From Halichondria panicea (Eukaryota; Porifera; Demospongiae; Suberitida; Halichondriidae): a stretch of DNA of 64,000 nucleotides. Below the pieces are notes generated by a model. That model saw nothing but the letters and a program-made list of their open reading frames with translations, searched no databases and was not told the DNA's origin. Below, piece by piece: positions 1 to 15,118 of this stretch (position 1 is its first letter; each line of letters opens with the position of its first letter). Made by a program: the position numbers and the translations under genes. Where the stretch lies: contig NC_087386.1 of the NCBI RefSeq assembly GCF_963675165.1, positions 1,724,931-1,788,930 on the forward strand. Reading direction: 5' to 3'.

Positions 1-1935
1 GACCAACATGGTAGCAATGAAAGTTACCCAAACTGTTATGGAAACTATTCGAGACTGCTGCACTTGACACTCGTTCAGTAAGATGGTGGCAGCTGCTGCA
101 GTCTCGGGATCAGTGGTGAAGAGAGGAGGTCTCTCTGTCAAAGAACGAGTCGTTGTTTGAACATCTTGGAACACCGTGGAATCTATTGGCTCTGCAAGGG
201 AGTAATCAACAATAATTTAATCAGCTGATAATATTATTGTATGATATTATAGACGCAATTCTGCCCATATAAGGAGGCGTGTCCTTTGATGTGGTAGATA
301 GGTAACAACCATATCTTGTATTGTACAGGGGAGGGATATGTTGAACATGTTGTGGTATGTGACAATCAAACAAAACAATTATGTTGTCAAATAAAAAAAC
401 AAATTTAATCAATTGTGCATGTCCTCACTAACACTGTGCCGTGTGTAGTGTACGCATGGTTGGCTCACGATTAAGAAGACAAATACGCACTGTTAAGATA
501 ATCAAATATTGTTCATGTCACCAAACACAGGGTGTGTACACTGTACGCATGGTTGGCTCACCTCCAGTGGTTTGAATGGTAGTAGTGTCTTCCTCGACAG
601 ACAGTCTGACAACTGCAGACACGTCTTTGTTTCGAACTCTGCATACATATTCACCAGCATCAGCCAAAACAGAAGAGGAAATCTCCAGCATAGATACCCG
701 ACTAGCCACCGTTTTTGGACCTCCATTTTGTGCCGAGCCAGCAGTTCCATTTGAGTAAGATATGAAAAATCGATCTCTGTTGTGAATGACCATCTGATCT
801 TTGTACCATAAGAGGTCTTCGTCAGGGTGAATGTAGCCACTCATTTCACAGTGAAGAAAAGCGGTTGTTCCCACGGTGACCACTACCTCCTCCACAAAGG
901 CCTGCACATACACTACAGAGGGGAAACAAAGATAACATCAGTTCATCAGTACATCATGGTTCAAATGCAATATTATCCAACACTTAGTTCTTACATAGGG
1001 GAGAGAATGGAGGATATATAGTCTGGAATGGTGGGGAATAGAATCCAAAGCTTTATGTATGCTACTAACCCTACTAGAAGTAGGTCACCTTAACACCTAA
1101 GCCATCGGAGTCAGCAAACCGACCAATTTGTGTATCTTACGGTGGCACCCATCGTATTCTGTAGACACTACTTCCAACATTTATTTATATACTGAAGTGA
1201 ACCTGCTTAGGTTAAACTGTTACGACATGCGTTTGAATTATGAGTGTTCTTGCTTACCTTGCAGTATGAGCTCAACAGTTGCAGAAGTCGGAAATCCGTC
1301 ACAGTCACATGACAACACACTCCCTCCTCTCTCCACCACCTCACAAGTGTACGCCCCCGCATCTTCATACGACAGACTCTCCACTGCCAGGACAGTACCC
1401 ATGCCCTGAGAGGTCACCAGCCCTTGAATGAGACTGTATTGATCGATGGAACCGGTAATAATTTGCCCTCCAGGCGTAATCCACCGACTGCTAAACGACG
1501 CGTTGGATGGTTGAATGGAGCACGATAGAACAGCCAATGAGCTTACGGTTTCGACATTGGAACTAGGCTGTATTATAACTTCATTTTCAGCTTGCACTGA
1601 AATGACAACTGGATGGAAAAGAGTACAATCAATATAAGGAATTAATTTAATAGCTAGCTAAAATTAATGAGTCAGTAATGAATAATGAATCTATAGCATC
1701 CCACACAATGCTATATATAGCTAGGGGTGCTTGTCAACGAACAAGAGTTTGTAGTGGGTACAAGATTGGTTATAACCATGGATGCATGCAGACCGCTAGT
1801 AGCTACCTATAGCTGAAGTTAACACACATGCATGCGCAGTACACATGCACTGACGTACATACCTGCTTTAACTTGCAAGCTGCAGAGCTCAACCAAGAGC
1901 ATCAGAGCCAGGAAAAGGGTAGATTTCACAAGCAT
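1..1935 (-). CDS. Two-Ig-domain type I membrane receptor, probably a receptor tyrosine kinase; 3' part outside window
   Basis: Four exons were read on the minus strand: 1863-1935, 1258-1596, 562-912 and 1-191 (continuing out of the window). All junctions are GT-AG and phase 1, typical of Ig-domain exons. Exon 1 is a signal peptide (MLVKSTLFLALMLLVELCS). Exons 2 and 3 each encode one Ig-like domain; the second has the cysteine, tryptophan and DAGEYVCR hallmarks. Exon 4 is a Thr/Ser/Pro-rich stalk followed by the start of a membrane helix (ITVWVTFIATMLV). The cytoplasmic part is not visible. The second Ig domain is clearly paralogous to that of the divergent gene at 3580 (shared YI-H/R-P-D/E pattern and RVSML), so a kinase tail is likely but inferred. 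Start chosen as the ATG that opens the signal peptide. Confidence 0.82.
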
Positions 1936-3579
1936 TTCAACTGCTGCAGACTGTGTATATATAAATTAAGCACTTCAAAATTTTGAAAATGCACAACTAA
2001 AAGTTTGACAAAATGTCTCTTAAACTCTCCCTTTATGCAAATGTCAATTCTGCTAGACTAAGCTGCAGCTAAACTGGAAGCTTGCCAGATTTAATGGCAC
2101 CAAACATGGGAATGGGTCAGTGTGTGGAATGGAACCCAGACAGTTCAAACCACCACCACTTCCTGCCGGCATGCATTCCATAGCACTGCATGACTTGTAC
2201 AAGCCAGCTAACAACTATCACTAGTAGTACATGCAGTGAGCAGTTGAAGGACAGTCAAGAGAGAGATACTGTAAAAAGCAGCTGCATCATCGTCAGGATT
2301 TGAATTTAGAAAGACACGTGGAAGATACAAGAAGACCACCATATAACAGAAACGATTGCAACTGCTAGCTGACTGTGTACAAGAATCAGTATACGTGGTG
2401 AGTTACGCTTCATTAATTATACTACAAGTATTACTATGCTGAATAACAGCATAAGTTAACAGTGAAAGTTTGGGTAGAATGAAGGGGACACATTGTTATA
2501 GTGATAGCTACAGCAATCAAGTATAGCTATATATATATTATAGTGAGACAACTCCATTGAAATTTCCACAGCTAGTGCCACATGTATATACATACGTATA
2601 AGGTGCAGTCTTGCAACAACGAGACATTTTGCTTTAGTACATCACACACCCAACACTGCCAAACCCAATTAGGAGGACATTGCACGTACCACACCCTGGT
2701 TGGCTCCTCACACCTTCCACTAGAGGGAAAAAACAAATCCAACAAGAACTTGCATTGTAGTGCTTCCAACCGATTAATTTAAAGGACACTATGTGCATGC
2801 CGATAAAGCTATACATTAAGTTGACAAGGAGCCAATTATTGGTTAATACGTGAGGGAGGAAGGCTAATTGATGAGAGACGCCACAACCACAGAATGGAAC
2901 TGGTAGGCGGTTGTTTACCAGCCAGCCAAGAGTGTGGCTAGAGCCCACACACCCTAGTCTAAATCTTCACAATATTGCAGCTGACAAGCTGATGTTCAAG
3001 AGCAGACTCAAGACTCCTAAAAAGGAGATATCTTTAACTCTTAACTCGATAAAGAGGCAATTGTTTGCTCACACTTAGTGCTATAGACCACACACAGCTT
3101 CAATTGCAACTGCATGGTAGCATATGTATATACGATAACTAATAAACATTCAATGTGAATGTAGTTATTATTACGATAGCTATACATGGCGCAGTTGATC
3201 TTTCAATATTACCATGCACACTGAAAGGGATGCATCATTATAATTATCATTTAACAGCTAAATCTTCAGAACAAGGATGCAGTCCGGCTGTTAATTACCT
3301 CTGATAGCTACAACAAACATGCTGTCATAAGGCTAGCTAAATATTGAAGCCAAACACCTCGAAAACAGAAACCGTAAAGTGTCATTGTACTTTGCTCCAA
3401 TGCCAGTTAGCAGCCACCTTGTTTGGACGCATATTGGACCAACCCAAGGGTGTGGTGATTATTAGGTGCAATGAACACATTCTATGACCACTTGGACTGT
3501 TGATTTCCTACGTATATAAAGCACAATCCAACATATGCACACATTATTTGCAGGTCTCGCAATAGAGCTAAGCTACAAA
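1936..3579. other. Divergent intergenic region between two receptor genes
   Basis: Spacer between the minus-strand and plus-strand Ig-receptor genes, so both promoters should lie here. No convincing coding exon was seen. It is AT-rich with scattered TAGCTA-type short repeats. A TATA-like stretch near 1954-1961 sits very close to the minus-strand ATG. Confidence 0.6.
3513..3520 (+). promoter_or_regulatory. TATA-box-like element of the receptor kinase gene at 3580
   Basis: TATATAAA lies 60 nt upstream of the ATG at 3580. A start site about 30 nt downstream would give a short leader. Based on consensus and spacing only. Confidence 0.4.
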
Positions 3580-6380
3580 ATGAAGAGCCCAGCCATCTAC
3601 TCACTACTGTGTTTGCTACTTCTCCATGCAGTTTACAGCCGTAAGTAATTTATACTATACAACTAAATGATTACTTCGACTGTTAACTTTTTATCTCCCT
3701 GCAGAGATCTCATTCATTGGTCCAGTAGAAACATTGGAGACATTACCAACAAGTTTGGGTGGCATACAGGCATTAACACTTCTTGATTTCAATTTGCTAC
3801 CATTGACTCTACATCAAGAGAATTATACCTCAACATGGACTCTACCTAATGGGGAAATGGTATCTATGGAAAATCAAAGTCCAAATAATAATATTTTAGT
3901 CATACAAGGACGAATTCCTATAAATGCTACTACAAATGGGCCAAGCACATCTCTACTGGTTCATGGCCTGTCCTACACTGATGCTGGTGTGTACAGATGT
4001 AGTGTACAGGACGACCGCAACCCAGGCTCTCCACCAATAGAAGGAACAATAGAGCTAAGGCTGACACGTAAGTATAATTAAGCCGGTACTAGCAGATCCC
4101 ATTAACATACTCATCTCTTACTATGCAGTAACACTAACGGCTATAAACTCAAGTGTGACAATATTGGACAATGCTTCATTTGTGGAACTAAGATGTGATA
4201 TGAGCAACTACATTCGACCTGACGATCAACTGCAATGGTTCAGAGATGGAGAAATGATAACTTCAGGAAAAGATAGACGACAGATCACTTTCATGAATGG
4301 AAATGCCAATCAAGGACAGTTTGGAGATCTTTCAACCCAATCATCGAGAGTTTCGATGCTCACAATCTCAAACCCTATTTTAAGTGATACTGGAACGTAC
4401 AATTGCCGTGTCATAGGGACCACAGAATCTGTTGATATTGAACTACTTGTTCAGAGCTCAGGTGAGAATAATTATATGCATATACTGTATGCTATAATTA
4501 TTGGGTAGCTGCCAATTTACGGGCAATTTCCATTCAATGTTAATATAAAGAGTACAATAGTTTGTAGGTAATTACGGATTTGCTACTAAATTAATAAGGA
4601 ACTCATTACCCATTTTCTATAAACAACTATAGCTACAAACCCTACAACACAAGGAATAACTTCGTCTACACCTGTTACAGAATCGACGTTTCCCCTCCCC
4701 GCCCTAATCGGAGGAATAGCTGGAATATTGGCACTCATTGTCCTCATACTCGTCATAGTAATCGTGGTGGTTAGTATAAAACGAAGAAAGATGGGAAAAC
4801 TACCGTCACATGTGAACGATTTCGAAGAGAACGGAGCGTATGCTTCAACGAGCAACGGAGGCTCTCACAACGGTAGCATGGCGATTATCCCAAACTACGC
4901 CAAGATAGACAAGTTCTCACCCCCTCCCCTCCCAGCACGACCATCCACAAACTTAAGTATGAGTGGTGCCAACTCCGTCAACTCGTTCGAACCAGACCCC
5001 CCAGATTACGCAACCCCAGACCTCCCACACAGAACAGAAAACTACGATCCCTACTATGACGACCCACAACAACTCAAAGCAGAAGCAAGCAAAAAGTTTT
5101 TCGCTCCTAGTCCGAGGAAAAGCACCTCCAAAAAAACATACTATGACGATGTGGATATAGTTGTTGGACCATCTTCGGTTCCTGATCCTAATCCATACGA
5201 TATGTCCACCGTTCCCTCGCCAGCTGACATTCTCAACGGCTCCATGCCTCGGATTAACACTGCTTCGAATCGCAGCCCCGATTTCTCGTACCCAATTTAC
5301 AATGCTGGTATCCCGATTTCAGATTTAAACACAGACCACGATTACGATCAAATCTACAGCGAGCCAATTGATCCCACTCTGATTAGAAGTGATTTTGAAT
5401 TTGATGCCGGTAGCCAGGAAGCAATCCCTTACAGTGCAATATACGAGGACCCCCTACCCTTGCAAGAGGGTGTGGCTCCGCTATTGGTCACCCATGATAA
5501 CATACAAGAAGTGAAAAATCTCGGAATGGGCCAGTTTGGAAATGTGATTCTTTCCAGAACCATTGGTCTCAGTTTGAAAGACATGAAGTTGAGCGAGACT
5601 GACAATGATCGAAACATCAGCATTCTAGTCGCTACTAAAAGGCTAAAGCTAAATCCGGAAAACGGTATGACGGAGAATTTCAACAAGGAGGTCAAGTTCA
5701 TGGCCAGGCTTATGCACGACAATGTCATTCGTCTTCTGGGGGTGTGTCATGGGGCGGAGTCTTTCATAATGATGGAGTACATGGAGAACGGAGATCTGAA
5801 TCAGTTTCTGCAGAAACAGCAACTGATGCCCGACACAATCAGTGGCTTGCAAGAAAATGAGGTCACTCCAATTATCCTCCTCTATATTGGAGTCCAGATA
5901 GCTAGCGGGATGCACTACCTTGCCTCACACCGATTCGTGCACCGTGATCTAGCCACCCGAAACTGTCTCGTGGGAAAAGACTTTGTCGTCAAGATTTCAG
6001 ATTTCGGAATGAGTCGAAGCCTCTACGAGTCCGCTTATTATCGAGTACAAGGCACTCTTGTATTGCCTATTCGATGGATGGCATGTGAAACCTTTTATGG
6101 AAAGTTCTCGGTGAAATCAGATGCTTGGGCTTTCGGAGTGGTGCTATGGGAGATATACACGCTAGGTAAAGTCGACCCATATGATCACATGACTGATGAG
6201 GAGGTTATCGCTGACGCTATTCGAGGTCCAGATCGAGTGCTGCCCATACAGTCAAAGAGATGCCCCCAAGAGGTGTATGACATCATGCTGCGTTGCTGGG
6301 TCCACGAACCATCGATGAGAGCTGATTTTGGGGAAATCTACTCAAGACTATTTATGATCTACACTAGACAGGCTTTATAA
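3580..6380 (+). CDS. Receptor tyrosine kinase with two Ig domains and a DDR-like kinase
   Basis: Exons are 3580-3640, 3705-4067, 4129-4461 and 4633-6380, all joined in phase 1, giving 834 aa. Residues 1-20 are a signal peptide. Two Ig-like domains follow (about 22-141 and 142-252), then a Thr/Ser stalk, a membrane helix near 276-302 and a basic stop-transfer (KRRK). The long juxtamembrane region carries tyrosines in YxxP contexts (YATP, YDDP, YSEP, YEDP). The kinase, about 542-830, looks active: GMGQFG loop, VATK lysine near 588, HRDLATRN, DFG, and an activation loop with the YxxxYY pattern. MENGDLNQFL, YYRVQG and LPIRWMA match the DDR class best, yet there is no discoidin domain. Geodia sponge receptors with two Ig domains and a kinase are the closest known architecture. 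Ligand unknown. Confidence 0.93.
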
Positions 6381-7084
6381 AAAGCACTCTACTCTGTAAT
6401 GAATTCTGTACTTTATCTATAGACAATTTGTGTTTTATACCTAAATATGATGTCTATGTACCTATTATCATTCGTCAGGCAAAATACCATTAACTATTAC
6501 GCAAATCATTTCTTATTACAAGCTGAGCAATTTCTTTGTGTAAAAAAGTTATAAAGTCATGTTATGTCCAAACAGCGTATCAATATGTAGCATGTTCTGT
6601 TCTTACGTGGGTGTGTTGATATGGTTACTTGGCATTGTTTCAGCAAATAACAGGTGCTAATAGAGGGCAAATACACGTATAGTGTTGGACTAGAAAGGTG
6701 CCCATTTATAGGGTGTCTAGGAAACACTGACAATAACCACACATATGCTCGTAAACTTGATTAGCAGCCAACTCCAGAATCAACATGCACCCTTATTTGT
6801 AAACAGAGCAGCCACAAAATGCCCTCAGGGGAAGGGACAACCCTCACAACAGGAAGTTTGTCACAAACATTCTGCATGCAATACTACAACAACTCAGTCT
6901 GTCCATAGATATCTATGGTCTGTCCAAGTAGCTAGCTAAGACAAAGTGGATTCAGTATCTCAATTGTGGATGCTCACTAAAACTTCTTTAGACTAAAGTT
7001 TAGTGATAGCAACTATACAAAATCTTAGCAGTACATTGTACAGACAATAGAACTTATCTACAACTAATTGTTCTATTATATACA
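6381..7084 (+). other. 3' UTR and short spacer between tandem receptor kinase genes
   Basis: AT-rich sequence with no convincing exon. The frame of the next gene is open upstream from 7004. A TACAG at 7039-7043 would be a phase-1 acceptor in that frame, so additional 5' exons cannot be excluded. Confidence 0.5.
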
Positions 7085-8935
7085 ATGTCAATATCGAATT
7101 CTTCACTGTTTGAAACAATGGCTCCCATGATGAGCAACAATGACTCTCCCCCCACTGATGACTCTTCTCCAATTTCTGTGATCATCGTCTCGGCCATTGT
7201 CGGAGGTCTAGCTCTGATTATTCTCATTTTATCTTCTATAGTAGTTCTCTGCTTTATAAGTCAAAGAAGCAAAGACGAAAAAAAAAGATCAGCCCGAATT
7301 GAGAATGGACAACCAGTTAGCAGGCCCACTGTTCAAGCAAAACCACTTTACGCTCAAATCTTTAGAAGCTCAACTGTGAGAAATTCGACCAAGGAACCAA
7401 AGACAAGAAAGAACTCTGTCAAAGTAACTATTGTGGAGGCCCCAAAACCATCCCCTGTCAAAGACGAACGTAACCATCCACAACCAGCAGAGATATCGGC
7501 ATTTGCAATAGACGTTCCCAAAACATTTCGACCATTTGCACCTCCGCCAAGAATTACACCATTCTCTCGAAGAGATGAGGAAACACAAATTTACGATATA
7601 CCAATTGCTGCACAACACGATTTCCTGGATTCAATCGATGGTGATGAGAATAGATTCACTCAAAGCTTGCAAATCCACTCAAACCCCGGCAACACCAACC
7701 AATACAAAATAGAAAACAGGCACTACTCACAGAGAAGCTCGTATAAAGAACCACGTATCACTGCTTCAATCCGAGAAGAACGTCTAACCTCCTCTCTCAG
7801 CGCCCATCAATTTCTTGGGAAGAATCGGTCCGTGAGCTATCAGAATGACTATCAACAACCACGATCAGTTACCCTACCCAGAGGGGGGAAACAAGAGGAC
7901 AGTCTGATCTACAGTGAGAGTTTGACCCCTTCGATGTTCAACCGTTCTGGAAGCGTTAAAAGCCGAGTGCAGGCTCTCCCATACCCACCTATATACGACA
8001 GGCCGAAACCTATTATGCAAAATGACCGACCCACTGATGTAACGAGGAGAAATATTGTTGAGATTCAAGACCTCGGAATGGGACGGTTTGGGCGAGTTGT
8101 TCTGGCAGCAACTACCGGACTGAGCCTACAGGATCTAAAGCTTGGACAGAACAACGACAAATGCAGGAGTCTACTAGTGGCTATTAAACAGTTAAGGGAG
8201 GATGCTGACGTGCAACTAAGAGAAGATTTTCAGAACGAGATCAAATTCATGTCTAAATTGAAGCATGCGAATGTGGCACGGTTGCTAGGAGTTTGTGCTT
8301 GTGATAAGAGTTTCTTAATGATGGAGTATATGGAGAAAGGAGATTTGCACGAGTTTTTACAGAAGCAGACGTTGGTATCTGATTCTATTGATGCTTTGGG
8401 TGAAGAAGAAGTTACCCCACTTGTTCTGTTGTACATGGGGGTGCAGATGGCCAGTGGAATGCGTTATCTTGCCAAGAACAAATTTGTACATCGTGATTTG
8501 GCCACTCGAAACTGTCTTGTTGGAAGAGATTTCATTGTAAAGATCTCCGATTTTGGTATGAGTCGAAACTTGTATGATACATCATACTACCTTGTTCAAG
8601 GGAGGATCATCCTTCCGATTCGATGGATGGCCTATGAATCATTTTATGGCAAGTTCTCCACGAGATCTGACGCTTGGTCCTTTGCCATCACATTGTGGGA
8701 GCTGTTCACAATGGCTAAACTAGATCCTTACTACGAGCTTTCCGACGAAGATTACATATCTGATACAATGAAAGGGGCTGGAAGAAAGGTTTTACAAAAG
8801 CCGGATATTTGTCCTAGAGATGTGTACGATGTAATGATGCGTTGCTGGATTCACGAGCCAAATATGAGGGCTGATTTTGAAGAGATATATTCTCGACTTT
8901 TCTTAACCTACACTACACTCAGCAAGCAGAACTAA
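7085..8935 (+). CDS. Ectodomain-poor receptor tyrosine kinase, DDR-like kinase
   Basis: A single open frame of 616 aa starting at the first in-frame ATG. Only about 28 mostly polar residues precede the membrane helix (about 30-58, rich in I, V and L), and no signal peptide is visible. The cytoplasmic linker has tyrosines in YDIP, YSES, YDRP and YAQI contexts. The kinase, about 325-612, keeps GMGRFG, the VAIK lysine near 367, HRDLATRN, DFG and YxxxYY, so it should be active. It is a close paralogue of the kinase ending 705 nt upstream (shared MMEYME, GDL, VQG, LPIRWMA, FYGKFS, EIYSRL). Either this is a real membrane-anchored kinase without ligand domain, or unseen upstream exons, possibly those of the neighbour, supply the ectodomain. 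Confidence 0.9.
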   Translation: MSISNSSLFETMAPMMSNNDSPPTDDSSPISVIIVSAIVGGLALIILILSSIVVLCFISQRSKDEKKRSARIENGQPVSRPTVQAKPLYAQIFRSSTVRNSTKEPKTRKNSVKVTIVEAPKPSPVKDERNHPQPAEISAFAIDVPKTFRPFAPPPRITPFSRRDEETQIYDIPIAAQHDFLDSIDGDENRFTQSLQIHSNPGNTNQYKIENRHYSQRSSYKEPRITASIREERLTSSLSAHQFLGKNRSVSYQNDYQQPRSVTLPRGGKQEDSLIYSESLTPSMFNRSGSVKSRVQALPYPPIYDRPKPIMQNDRPTDVTRRNIVEIQDLGMGRFGRVVLAATTGLSLQDLKLGQNNDKCRSLLVAIKQLREDADVQLREDFQNEIKFMSKLKHANVARLLGVCACDKSFLMMEYMEKGDLHEFLQKQTLVSDSIDALGEEEVTPLVLLYMGVQMASGMRYLAKNKFVHRDLATRNCLVGRDFIVKISDFGMSRNLYDTSYYLVQGRIILPIRWMAYESFYGKFSTRSDAWSFAITLWELFTMAKLDPYYELSDEDYISDTMKGAGRKVLQKPDICPRDVYDVMMRCWIHEPNMRADFEEIYSRLFLTYTTLSKQN

Positions 8936-10051
8936 CTATATTATATGAACAACAAGTCATATGAGAGATCACACAGAAATAGGATTCTCTTTCAAAGCAA
9001 TAATATATACAGTTACACATTCACACAGTAATATGTCATTGTTAACATACCTTGCATTCACTTTTGTTTACTATTCATCTTGGCAACTCCAGCTTGTATT
9101 TTGTATTTTTTCCCGGCATTTTAAGATTCAATTAGACAAATGCCAAAGTCTAAACCTTGTAACCAGTGACAAAAACAGATTTTTATACTTTTAAGTGGCT
9201 GGGTAATGGTTCAGCAGATAGACACAAACATAATCGACGTAGTATTGCTATCTCCTATTTCCTATTAAACACCTGAGTGTTTATCGTGCAGTTACTAGGT
9301 TTCAGCTAGGACATGACGACAAAGCATTAATCGAGAGACTGACATTTGAACCCCTGTGGTGCTTAATCGAGATCAGGTGTTGATTGCAGCTTGGCATTGA
9401 ATCGAGGAAATACAGTACACAATTAAAACAATTTGTAGAATCAAAAATTAGTGTACTGCACAGGTGGTGGAGACATGAAATTGAACAATTGGATTTACCA
9501 CCCAGCAACTATAGCACTACGGTGAAAATGCAATATCTATTGCACTATATGGGATGCAATATTGGGATCCAAGACCTTTAGACACAATTCGTAGAAGTGC
9601 ATCATAGTTGCCAAATACTCACACTCACTTAGACGCTACAGCATAGCACCTAGGCAATAACCATTGGAAAATTCTGTTCCACCCGCTAGCCAGCCAGTCT
9701 AGTCTAACCAGTCTAAACAGCGTCTTGGAAAATCCTAAAGGGAAAAATGGAGTGAGCTTATCATAACCAATAATACACACCTAATTCTGTATTTAGTCCA
9801 TGTGGCCATCCTTCTGCGCATGCGCCAAAGCATGGCTATTATGGCTTTCATTCCAGGCCGCGGTCTAAATTTTCGGAAAAATTGGTCTGGGAAGTGGGCG
9901 TGGGGATAAGGCTAGGATTCTTAATCTTAGGGTCAAAGGTTATGAAAGACCACGCCTCCTCCTTGTGTGCACAGCGCTAGCGCAGCCAAGTGAGATTTCG
10001 GTAGCTAGCTAACCATCCATCAGAGGAATCCAAGGCTATAAGGTGCTCAGA
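8936..10051. other. Intergenic region before ATG5
   Basis: Contains the 3' end of the kinase gene and the upstream region of ATG5. No supported exon. The last 200 nt are richer in GC and include GGGCGTGG and CCACGCC in inverted orientation, possibly promoter-related. Confidence 0.5.
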
Positions 10052-12753
<2,702 letters not shown>

Positions 12754-13226
12754 GCTTTGTGCTGCTGCATGACTCTCTTGATTTTGTGTGTGTCTTTTAA
12801 TTTGTCTGTTTGTGTGAGTGTAATTATAGCTTTATATTAGCTTTGTATAGGGCTCACATAATTATTATAATAATTGTCTCAATTATTTACCGGCACAAGG
12901 CTTATTCACATGTAGTCTCGTTACGAGGTGACCTAGCGTTAAATTGGAGAACAATAGGCCTGGGAACGAGGCTATTTCACATGCAGTGTGACTTCATGCT
13001 TGACCTATTAAACCGTGGGATAATAAATAAACACTGACAAATCTAGCTAGATTCAATATCAATATTTTATTCATCAGCCTGCACATAAATATGTAAATTC
13101 ACAGATGAGCAAAAACATAATAAATCACATAATTATATATTGTGTAGTATAAAATAATCATTCAACAAGTACCTGTAAATCCACAAAATAAAGCTCCATC
13201 AAAAAATAAAAGCTGTTATATACACC
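12754..13226. other. Convergent 3' ends of ATG5 and ADK with poly(A) signals
   Basis: AATAAA for ATG5 lies at 13022-13027 with an overlapping second copy. For the minus-strand ADK gene an AATAAA (read as TTTATT on plus) lies at 13066-13071. The two transcripts therefore end within a few tens of bases of each other or overlap. An imperfect inverted repeat (GTCTCGTTACGAGG, AACGAGGC) at about 12913-12975 resembles a small foldback element. Confidence 0.6.
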
Positions 13227-14675
<1,449 letters not shown>

Positions 14676-14914
14676 ATGTCATTACAGCGTCAATCGAGGA
14701 GAACCAACTCTAAAAAGCTACCTGTTAGTGAAAGAAGGTCTCTCACATCTTGGTACTGTCCACCAGTACCTGCCTCTCCAGGTAGTGACACAAGCACTGA
14801 ACAGTTTGCTGTGCCATCACCATCATCGTTAGTGGTTACTCCAAGACTAGTACGAGTGCCAGGGCCTACCAGTGACAGGCCTACCAGTGACAGCAGTGCA
14901 AGATCCAAGCCAAG
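14676..14914 (+). CDS. Possible first coding exon, Ser/Pro-rich, unknown
   Basis: An ATG-initiated stretch of 79 codons ends at a good donor (CAAG/GTGAGC). It is basic and Ser/Thr/Pro-rich, with a short tandem duplication (PTSDRPTSD). It could be an alternative 5' exon of the RapGAP gene that begins at 18410, but its end phase (2) does not fit that ATG directly. It could also be the start of an unseen gene. No domain recognised. Confidence 0.35.
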
Positions 14915-15051
14915 GTGAGCCAGCCGTTGGTTTGTGATGGCTTCTCTCTAGCTAGCTTTTGTTGTGGTTTAATAGTTTAAGCTGACAATGAGATCTGATT
15001 TGGATCCATTAGTGTATGTACATGTTGCATACTGTATAGTGGAGCCTGCAA

Positions 15052-15118
15052 GTGAGGAGGTCATGTAACCCCAGGCAGTTAGTTGTGAGGAGGTCATGTA
15101 ACCCCAGGCAGTTAGTTG
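15052..15118. repeat. 33-nt tandem duplication
   Basis: The unit GTGAGGAGGTCATGTAACCC... (about 33 nt) occurs twice back to back without visible change. Confidence 0.85.

Noticed and set aside
3734-4081. Independent small ORF starting at 3734
   Set aside because: It is the first Ig exon (3705-4067) of the receptor kinase, entered by splicing in phase 1.
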